Source: Actinomycetes bacterium
GTDB taxonomy: Bacteria > Actinomycetota > Acidimicrobiia > Acidimicrobiales > Palsa-688
Direction: 5' to 3'
Assembly (NCBI GenBank): GCA_021827285.1
Contig: JAKAWM010000017.1
Location: forward strand, 1-14,125
Length of the DNA: 14,125 nucleotides
The notes below the pieces were generated by a model. It was not told the DNA's origin, searched no databases, and saw only the letters and a program-made list of their open reading frames with translations. A program made the translations under genes and the position numbers. Shown one piece after another: positions 8,388 through 13,673 of the stretch. Each line of letters begins with the position of its first letter. Position 1 is the stretch's first letter.

Positions 8388-8920
8388 GGGCCCTCACTCT
8401 TCAGCAGTCGGTTGACCGCTGCCGTGGGTGGGCACGCGCCGAGGGGTCTCTCTACGAAGCGGTGGGCTCATGGGTGGCGAGCACCCCCGAGCCCGGGCCC
8501 AAGATTTACTTCGATGCCTGCAGCCAGCACCACGCCTGGCGAGCCACACTTTGGCAGCAGCGTCTCCCCGAGGAAGGAGCCAGGGACGGAGCAGGCCTGT
8601 CCCCTGCCGCCACCGCCGCACTATCGGCAGTTGCCGGGGCTGGCGCAGCGGCGAAGCTGGCCGTTTATTGCCGGGTGGTCCTGGCCCGGGCCGCCATTGC
8701 TTATGGTGCTTGGCGCCGGCAGTGCTCGGCTGCCTCCGACCGCCCCGTAGCCCGCGCCTTGGACATCGCCAAGGCCGACGTAATGACCGATTGGATCGAG
8801 GGGGAAGAGCTCCTGCAAGGCCTGTTCTCGACTGAACAGGACGCCCTGGACGCGGCGCGTGCTGCCGGTGAGGCGGAAGCCTTGTTGGTGGGCCACGGCC
8901 TGGTGCTCAATGCCGAATGA
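8384..8920 (+). CDS. Conserved-looking hypothetical protein, possibly ferritin-like helical fold
   Basis: I do not recognise a named family for this 178-residue cytoplasmic protein. It looks all-helical, with no signal peptide and no obvious membrane segment; an Ala-rich stretch (74-92) is moderately hydrophobic. The notable motifs are YEAVGSWV (24-31), ACSQHHAWRATLWQQRLP (45-62) and AKADVMTDWIEGEELLQ (129-145). The paired His49-His50, Trp52 and the later acidic cluster Asp132, Asp136, Glu139, Glu141 recall ferritin-like carboxylate proteins, but a proper pair of EXXH metal motifs is absent, so metal binding is only a guess. From memory, similar proteins with an HHAWHAELW-type motif occur in other actinobacteria, without known function. 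Its ATG overlaps the nadE stop by 4 bp (ATGA), and its own end overlaps the c-di-GMP enzyme gene by 11 bp. Translation of the three should therefore be coupled, which argues strongly that it is a real gene. Confidence 0.8.
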   Translation: MRALTLQQSVDRCRGWARAEGSLYEAVGSWVASTPEPGPKIYFDACSQHHAWRATLWQQRLPEEGARDGAGLSPAATAALSAVAGAGAAAKLAVYCRVVLARAAIAYGAWRRQCSAASDRPVARALDIAKADVMTDWIEGEELLQGLFSTEQDALDAARAAGEAEALLVGHGLVLNAE

Positions 8921-11495
8921 ACCCATAGCCCCGGGCAGAGGCCGCTCCAAGGCGGAGCCGTCAGTGCCGGAGCAGGGTGCCTCTCAGCTTCCCGTTCCTG
9001 GCCACGGCGGGCTGGAAGCCAGGCTCCAGGAGGCAGACGGGCGCTATTTCTGGCTCTTTGAGGACAGCCCGCTCGCCAAGTACATCTGCGATGCCGACGG
9101 CAAGCTGAAAGAGGTGAACCCCGCCCTCTGCCGGTTGCTTGGCCGGGCCCCCGAGGACCTGATCGGGCAGACCATGGCAGGTTTTTCCACCGACCCGCCG
9201 CTGGCCCTGACGGAGCTGGAGGACTTCCTAGAAGGCCGCGCCAGGACTTTTTCCTCCCTGCGGCATTACCGTGCTCCCGGTGGCTGGGCCCTCCCGGTGC
9301 GGGTCACCCTGGGAGCGGTCAGGGACGGCTCCGGCCGGGCGCGCACGATCCTGGGGGAAGTCGAGGATCTGACGGCTGAACACCTGGCAGGCGAGGAGAT
9401 GGACCGCCAACGCCGGCGCTTGGAAATGGCCATCGAAGCCTCCAACATCGCCATCTGGGAGCTCGACATGGCTTCGGGCCTGGTCATGGTCGAGGAGAGG
9501 GCGAGAGCAGCGTCGGGCGGGCGCCCACGCCAGGGTGGGGACTTCGGGCCTGGCAGCATGACCTATGCCACCTTTGCTCGTAAGTTCCACGCCGAAGACC
9601 GAGGTTACCTCCCATCCCTCAAGGAGCTCCGTGCTCAGCCCCGTCTCGAGCTCGACGCCGACCTGCGGCTTGGGGGCACTCCTGGCCCACTGCGCTGGGT
9701 GCACTTGAAGGGTAGAGCCTTCCCGTCCGAAGGCGGCGGTGTTGCTCGGGTGGTCGGCACCATAGTTGACATCACCGAGCCCCGAGCCGCCCGCCTGCGC
9801 GCCGAACGGGTCCTCTCCCAGACGTTGGAGGCTTCCCTGGACGCTTTCATCGGGGTGGACGAGTCGGGCCTGGTAACCGATTGGAACCCTGCGGCGGAAG
9901 CCATGTTCGGCTGGTTCCGGAACGAAGTTCTAGGCCATGAGCTGGGTGGGCTCATTTGCAGCCCCGAAGGTGCAAATGCGCTGGCCCGTTTGCTCGCCGA
10001 CCTTGAAGACCCTGGAAGGGTTGGTCCGGAAGGGCCCGGGCTGAGATCGGAGCTCGGGGTCAAGAGCCGCGATGGTCGTTTTTTCCCTGTGGAAGTCTCC
10101 ATGGTCCGCATCGAAGACGCCGGGGCGCCGCTCTTCCGGCTGTTCGTGCGCGACCTTTCGGAGCGCAAGGCCTACGAGGACCAGCTTGTCCGCGACGCCC
10201 TGTTTGATCCCCTGACCGGGCTTCCCAACCGGGTATTGCTGGTGGACCGGCTGGGTGGGGCCATCGGCAGGCTGTCCCGGTTGGCCGGCTTGGTGGCCGT
10301 GCTCTTCATCGACGTAGACCGGTTCAAGATCGTCAACGACAGCCTCGGCCGGCGAGCCGGTGACGACTTCTTGGTCCAGCTCGGCCACCGCCTGCGGGCG
10401 GTGCTGCGCCCTGCTGACACGGTAGCCCGGTTGGGAGGCGACGAGTTTGTGGTGCTCTGCGAGTCGCTGGACGGCGAACGGGAGGCCATGGCCCTGGCCG
10501 AGCGTGTTCACGGCGTCCTGGCCGGGCCGTTCACCTTGAGCGGCCACCACGGCCAAGAGATCTACGCCTCCGCCTCGGTGGGCGTCGCCCTGGCCGATGG
10601 GGCCGCGACCAGCTCTGAAGCGCTGGTACGAGAGGCCGAGATAGCCATGCGCCGCGCCAAGGAGCAGGGCGGTGGGCGCGCCGAGGTCTTCGACGCCGAG
10701 TCGCAGCGGCGTTCGATCGCCCACCTGGAGACAGAGGCCCAGCTCCGGCGGGCCTTGGAACGTTCGGAGCTGTGCGTCTACTACCAGCCCATGGTGGACC
10801 TGGCTGGCGAGCTCCGGGAGGTAGAGGCCCTGGTGCGCTGGGCCCATCCTTCGGGGAGGGTGGCGCTGCCGACCGAGTTCGTACCCCTGGCGGAAGAAAC
10901 CGGGCTCATTGTGGCGGTGGGCGAGTTGGTGTTGCGCATGGCGTGCGAGCAGGCCGAGCAGTGGAGGCGAGGCGATCCTCGCCTGGCCAAGTTGGGCGTC
11001 TCCGTCAACGTCTCCAGCGCTCAGCTGCGGCGTGCCGACGCCGTGGAGCGCATGGTCTCGATCATCGAGGCGACCGGGCTCCCACCCTCGGCCCTTACCC
11101 TCGAGATCACCGAGAGCGTCCTGATGGACGAAAAGGCAGGGGCGGGCAGCAAGCTCGCCGCCCTGCGCTCGCTCGGGGTACGCCTGGCCATCGACGACTT
11201 CGGCACTGGCTATTCGTCGCTCGTGTACCTCCGGCGCTACCCGCTCGATATCTTGAAGATCGACCGCAGTTTCGTGGCCGGCCTGGTAGACAACCCCGAG
11301 GACGCCGCCATCGTCGACGCGGTGGTGCGCCTCGGGCACTCCCTGGGCCTGTTGACTGTGGCCGAGGGGGTCGAGACGGCCGAGCAGCTGGCCCTGCTCC
11401 ACAACCTCCGCTGCGACATGGGCCAGGGCTACCTGTGGGGGAGGCCCGAACCGCCTGAGCACCTGCTCGACCATGTGCTGGGTGTGCCTCAATGA
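8910..11495 (+). CDS. PAS-PAS-PAS-GGDEF-EAL cyclic-di-GMP signalling protein
   Basis: A cytoplasmic sensor enzyme (861 residues from ATG 8910) that can in principle make and break cyclic di-GMP. After a short Pro/Gly-rich start come three PAS-like sensor regions, about 42-158, 166-291 and 299-420; the third has the clearest PAS core (DAFIGVDESGLVTDWNPAAE). The GGDEF domain (about 429-591) has FDPLTGLPNR, an intact GGDEF signature (509-513) and, 5 residues upstream, RPAD (500-503), which matches the RxxD product-inhibition site. The EAL domain (about 606-853) keeps EAL (639-641), NVSSAQL, LEITES, IDDFGTGYSS (DD at 762-763), LKIDRSFV and AEGVET (Glu819), so the phosphodiesterase residues look complete. 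No membrane segment is seen, so it should sense a soluble ligand, redox state or light through the PAS domains. An upstream in-frame GTG (8859) and a downstream GTG (8964) are alternative starts. It is the last gene of the nadE operon. Confidence 0.92.
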   Translation: MPNEPIAPGRGRSKAEPSVPEQGASQLPVPGHGGLEARLQEADGRYFWLFEDSPLAKYICDADGKLKEVNPALCRLLGRAPEDLIGQTMAGFSTDPPLALTELEDFLEGRARTFSSLRHYRAPGGWALPVRVTLGAVRDGSGRARTILGEVEDLTAEHLAGEEMDRQRRRLEMAIEASNIAIWELDMASGLVMVEERARAASGGRPRQGGDFGPGSMTYATFARKFHAEDRGYLPSLKELRAQPRLELDADLRLGGTPGPLRWVHLKGRAFPSEGGGVARVVGTIVDITEPRAARLRAERVLSQTLEASLDAFIGVDESGLVTDWNPAAEAMFGWFRNEVLGHELGGLICSPEGANALARLLADLEDPGRVGPEGPGLRSELGVKSRDGRFFPVEVSMVRIEDAGAPLFRLFVRDLSERKAYEDQLVRDALFDPLTGLPNRVLLVDRLGGAIGRLSRLAGLVAVLFIDVDRFKIVNDSLGRRAGDDFLVQLGHRLRAVLRPADTVARLGGDEFVVLCESLDGEREAMALAERVHGVLAGPFTLSGHHGQEIYASASVGVALADGAATSSEALVREAEIAMRRAKEQGGGRAEVFDAESQRRSIAHLETEAQLRRALERSELCVYYQPMVDLAGELREVEALVRWAHPSGRVALPTEFVPLAEETGLIVAVGELVLRMACEQAEQWRRGDPRLAKLGVSVNVSSAQLRRADAVERMVSIIEATGLPPSALTLEITESVLMDEKAGAGSKLAALRSLGVRLAIDDFGTGYSSLVYLRRYPLDILKIDRSFVAGLVDNPEDAAIVDAVVRLGHSLGLLTVAEGVETAEQLALLHNLRCDMGQGYLWGRPEPPEHLLDHVLGVPQ

Positions 11496-11514
11496 TCTCA
11501 GGGTGCGCTATGGC

Positions 11515-11538
11515 CCTGCCACCGGCTACGGTGGCGGG
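11515..11538 (+). other. Inverted repeat (hairpin) directly before the microprotein start
   Basis: Bases 11515-11524 pair with 11529-11538 (one G-T wobble) around a GCTA loop, giving a 10-bp GC-rich stem that ends 1 nt before the ATG at 11540. There is no T-run after it. It could help end the c-di-GMP enzyme transcript, or fold over the only Shine-Dalgarno-like GGTGG of the microprotein when it is read through from upstream. The TACGGT promoter hexamer lies within it. Confidence 0.5.
11527..11532 (+). promoter_or_regulatory. Putative -10 element (TACGGT) of the microprotein gene
   Basis: TACGGT ends 7 nt before the ATG at 11540, so transcription would start at or next to the A of the start codon. 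The element sits in the loop and 3' arm of an inverted repeat. No -35 consensus is visible. Confidence 0.45.
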
Positions 11539-11539
11539 C

Positions 11540-11617
11540 ATGTTGAAGAAGCTCCTTCTGCTCGCCCTCATCGTCGGCGTAGGTGTTTTGGCTGCTAAGA
11601 AGCTGAGGGCGGCTTAG
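11540..11617 (+). CDS. 25-residue hydrophobic microprotein
   Basis: A short gene that automatic annotation would usually miss. It encodes 25 residues: Met-Leu, a Lys-Lys pair (3-4), a 15-residue hydrophobic core rich in Leu, Val, Ala and Gly (5-19), a second Lys-Lys pair (20-21) and a short LRAA end, then TAG. The core is just long enough for a very short membrane helix, flanked symmetrically by positive charge; a peripheral or pore-like peptide is another possibility. The codons show the high third-position GC of a real actinobacterial gene at many but not all positions. The TACGGT hexamer 7 nt upstream suggests a leaderless mRNA. It lies 44 bp after the c-di-GMP enzyme and converges with the HAD gene. 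The start resembles that of actinobacterial DLW-39-type small proteins, but it lacks their C-terminal part. No function is known to me. Confidence 0.55.
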   Translation: MLKKLLLLALIVGVGVLAAKKLRAA

Positions 11618-11659
11618 CTAACTGCGCGCTGTCAGGGAGGGGCCTCCAAGCCGCGGTTG

Positions 11660-12520
11660 CTAGCTTGCCCGGCCGCTCCCGGCAGTTCGCCGCCACCGGT
11701 CCCGGCTACGGATGGCAAAGACCGCTCCCAGCCCAAGGGCGACAGCCACCGCGGCTATTGCCACGGCCGCCACGCCAGCCCGCCAGGGGTGCCCCCCCTC
11801 TGGGGTCACCACCATCGGCTCGGAAAACCGCAGTACCGGCCAACCCCGCATATGTGCGATGCGCCGAAGTGCCCGCTCGGGATTGACCGCCACCGGGTGG
11901 CCCACGGCCTCCAACATCGGGACGTCGGTGGCCGAGTCGCTGTAAGCCCAGGAGGCGGCTAGGTCCAAGCCGTCGCGCGCGGCAACAGCCCGCATCGTCT
12001 CTGCCTTCTGGGGGCCGAAGGTATAGCTCTCCATCTGGCCGGTGTACTTGCCTGCGCTTACCGCCGGGCGGCTGGCGATCGCCTCTTCGACGCCCAAGTG
12101 CCTGGCCAGCGGTTCTACGATCTCGGCCGGGGCGGCCGATACGATATATACGCGCCGGCCCGCAGCCCGGTGCTCTTTTATCAAATCGACCGCTTCTCTG
12201 TAGGTGATGGGACCGATCACCTGGCTGACAGCATCGGTTACGATGCGGCGGACCCGCTCTTGTTCCCAGCCGGCGATCACCCGCATAACCCGGTGCCGCA
12301 GACGTTCCAAAGTGGCCGCGTCCGCCCCAAAACGCAAGAACAGCAGCTGTGCCCATAGGCCGCTGGCCATATTGCGCCGGCTGAGGAGGCCCTCTCGGTA
12401 GAACTGGCGTGAGAACGCCATCAGCGAGGCTTTGGCTATCACCGTCTTGTCCAAGTCGAAGAAGGCGGCTGCCTGCTTGGGGATGGTTGGCTGTTGGGTG
12501 GTCACGGGCTGGTCAGGCAC
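11660..12520 (-). CDS. HAD-IB family phosphatase with C-terminal membrane helix
   Basis: Haloacid-dehalogenase-superfamily phosphatase, subfamily IB (the SerB/CicA-like group), 286 residues from GTG 12520. Motif I is FFDLDKT with nucleophile Asp22 and acid Asp24, motif II is IVSAAP (Ser128), motif III the Lys in GPQKAE (Lys172), and motif IV YSDSATDVPML (Asp195, Asp199). A helical cap with FSRQFYREGLLSRR follows motif I. Near the C-terminus, residues about 248-271 form an Ala/Val-rich hydrophobic helix followed by an Arg-rich tail, so the enzyme is probably tail-anchored to the membrane with its active site in the cytoplasm. The substrate is unknown: phosphoserine or a lysophospholipid-type phosphate are family possibilities, and the anchor favours a lipid. 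GTG 12505 is an alternative start; an ATG ending at 12556 is less likely because it lies upstream of the TACACT hexamer. It is divergent from the PhoU gene. Confidence 0.88.
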   Translation of the reverse strand: MPDQPVTTQQPTIPKQAAAFFDLDKTVIAKASLMAFSRQFYREGLLSRRNMASGLWAQLLFLRFGADAATLERLRHRVMRVIAGWEQERVRRIVTDAVSQVIGPITYREAVDLIKEHRAAGRRVYIVSAAPAEIVEPLARHLGVEEAIASRPAVSAGKYTGQMESYTFGPQKAETMRAVAARDGLDLAASWAYSDSATDVPMLEAVGHPVAVNPERALRRIAHMRGWPVLRFSEPMVVTPEGGHPWRAGVAAVAIAAVAVALGLGAVFAIRSRDRWRRTAGSGRAS

Positions 12521-12528
12521 TAACCAGC

Positions 12529-12534
12529 AGTGTA
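12529..12534 (-). promoter_or_regulatory. Putative -10 element (TACACT) of the HAD gene
   Basis: On the - strand TACACT ends 8 nt before the GTG at 12520, the distance expected for a leaderless start. This is the main reason for preferring 12520 over 12505. It lies 16 bp from the opposing TAGCAT element of the PhoU gene. Confidence 0.45.
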
Positions 12535-12550
12535 AGTGGTCCCCGGGGAG

Positions 12551-12556
12551 TAGCAT
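12551..12556 (+). promoter_or_regulatory. Putative -10 element (TAGCAT) of the PhoU-domain gene
   Basis: TAGCAT ends 6 nt before the GTG at 12563, so the transcript would begin at the start codon. No Shine-Dalgarno sequence is present at this start, which agrees with leaderless translation. Confidence 0.45.
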
Positions 12557-12562
12557 CCCGGC

Positions 12563-13246
12563 GTGGACCAGAGCCCCCTAGCCAGCTCCGTTCCACGGTT
12601 CCGACGTGGCGAGCGCGATCCTGGGCTGGCCGACCTGGAGCAAATCGACGGCCAGATGGTCCAGCTCTTAGCGCTGGTAGTCGAGGCGTTGGCGGCCGCG
12701 ACGGACGCTCTTCTCTCCGGTGATGCCAACGTCGCAGAAGTGCTGTCTGGGCGGGACGAGCTGGTGGGCCATGTCTACGGCGACGTTGAGCGCCTGGTCA
12801 ACCGCTCAGTGGCCTTAGGGGCTCCCAGTCCTCGGGACCTGCGATTTCTTCTCGCCGCCTTGAGGGTCGTCCCCGAGCTTTCCCGCAGCCACGAGCTGGC
12901 CGAGCACATCGCCCGGCGGGCGGCCTATGGTCTCGGCAAGGAGCTGACCCCGAGGGCGCGGGGCCTCATCGACCGATTGGGCAAGCTGGGCGTGGCCATG
13001 TGGCGCCGGGCTGCCGACTGCTGGTACGAGCGGGACAGCCACGCCTTCAAGGAGCTCACCGAGCGGGACGACGAGATGGACGAGCTGCACTCCGTCCTCA
13101 TAAGCGAGGTGGCCGGGTCGGGCCTGCCCGCCTCGGTGGTCATGGAGATGGCCCTGGTCGCTCGCTTCTACGAACGCCTTGGCGACCACGCGGTCAACGT
13201 GGCCCGTCTGGTGGCCAGCTTGCCCGAGGACGCCCAGGCAGAATAG
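12563..13246 (+). CDS. PhoU-domain protein
   Basis: All-helical protein of 227 residues, the usual length for PhoU, with two three-helix PhoU repeats. The second repeat has TERDDEMDELH (167-176) and the metal-binding signature FYERLGDHAVNVAR (202-215). The first repeat has the matching SGRDELVGHVYGDVE (62-76) but a degenerate partner, ELSRSHELAEHIARRA (105-120), in which the ER-GDH core is lost. Classical PhoU restrains the PstSCAB transporter and the PhoR kinase when phosphate is plentiful. No pst, phoR or phoB gene lies in the window, so the partner is unknown, and I avoid the symbol. It could be the organism's true PhoU or a side-branch paralogue. The first 20 or so residues are unlike PhoU and probably disordered. 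GTG 12563 is supported by TAGCAT 6 nt upstream. The STAS gene follows after 67 bp. Confidence 0.88.
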   Translation: MDQSPLASSVPRFRRGERDPGLADLEQIDGQMVQLLALVVEALAAATDALLSGDANVAEVLSGRDELVGHVYGDVERLVNRSVALGAPSPRDLRFLLAALRVVPELSRSHELAEHIARRAAYGLGKELTPRARGLIDRLGKLGVAMWRRAADCWYERDSHAFKELTERDDEMDELHSVLISEVAGSGLPASVVMEMALVARFYERLGDHAVNVARLVASLPEDAQAE

Positions 13247-13268
13247 CGAAATTCCGGCCAAGGCCTGC

Positions 13269-13274
13269 TACGGT
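13269..13274 (+). promoter_or_regulatory. Possible -10 element (TACGGT) of the STAS/RsbW operon
   Basis: TACGGT lies between the PhoU stop and the STAS start, in the same GCTACGGTGG context as the element before the microprotein. Here the start codon is 39 nt downstream, so the mRNA would have a leader of about 30 nt carrying the Shine-Dalgarno sequence. The -35 region is not recognisable. It would let the STAS/RsbW pair be transcribed apart from the PhoU gene. Confidence 0.35.
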
Positions 13275-13299
13275 GGGCAGGTCACCGTCTCAGGCTCGA

Positions 13300-13305
13300 G
13301 GAAGG
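13300..13305 (+). promoter_or_regulatory. Ribosome binding site of the STAS gene
   Basis: A purine-rich GAGGAAGGA run ends 7-8 nt before the ATG at 13314. It decides the start, because the frame remains open upstream to 13179 across the PhoU gene end. It is the strongest Shine-Dalgarno-like site on the + strand of this window. Confidence 0.6.
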
Positions 13306-13313
13306 ATGACCCG

Positions 13314-13652
13314 ATGGAGCTCGGTCTCGACGTAGACGACAGTCGTTCGCCCTACACGGTATTGGCCGTGAAGGGCGAAGTGGACGTTTACACCGCCCCG
13401 CGGCTGCGGGAGAAGCTCGTTGAGCTGGTTAGCCAGGGTAAACACCAGATCGTGGTCGACCTCGAAGGAGTCGACTTTCTCGACTCGACAGGCCTGGGGG
13501 TACTGGTTGGCGGGCTGAAGCGGCTGCGCAGCCATGACGGCGACCTGACCCTGGTCTGCACTCACCAAAGGATTATGAAGGTGTTCGAGATAACTGGGCT
13601 GACCAAGGTGTTCTCCATTTACGGCTCAGTTGACGACGCCGTCACCCAATAG
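13314..13652 (+). CDS. STAS-domain anti-sigma factor antagonist (RsbV/SpoIIAA type)
   Basis: Single-domain STAS protein of 112 residues, the normal size for RsbV/SpoIIAA. In partner switching, the unphosphorylated form binds an RsbW-type kinase and frees its sigma factor; phosphorylation by that kinase turns it off. The sequence shows the expected beta-alpha pattern: LAVKGEVDVYTAPRLREKL (17-35), VVDLEGVDFLDSTGLGVLV (47-65) with the phosphorylatable Ser58, and ITGLTKVFSIYGSVDDAV (93-110). All are close to the family pattern, so it should be functional. ATG 13314 has a clear Shine-Dalgarno sequence; the upstream extension of the frame is a shadow of the PhoU gene. The RsbW-like kinase gene starts 21 bp downstream, presumably in the same operon and as its cognate partner. 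Confidence 0.93.
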   Translation: MELGLDVDDSRSPYTVLAVKGEVDVYTAPRLREKLVELVSQGKHQIVVDLEGVDFLDSTGLGVLVGGLKRLRSHDGDLTLVCTHQRIMKVFEITGLTKVFSIYGSVDDAVTQ

Positions 13653-13673
13653 GCGCCGGGTGGCGGTGCACCG

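Noticed and set aside
9930..11492. Open frame of about 520 codons on the - strand opposite the GGDEF-EAL gene
   Set aside because: It mirrors a gene with unmistakable GGDEF and EAL motifs. Its translation is rich in His, Gly, Gln and Arg and has no recognisable motif. Long antisense frames are common in high-GC coding DNA.
11635..11650. GGAGG..CCTCC palindrome after the microprotein gene, as a terminator
   Set aside because: The two arms are separated by only two bases, too tight for a hairpin loop, and no T-run follows.
13179..13313. Upstream extension of the STAS frame by 45 codons
   Set aside because: It overlaps the end of the PhoU gene, has no STAS similarity, and a strong ribosome site marks the ATG at 13314.
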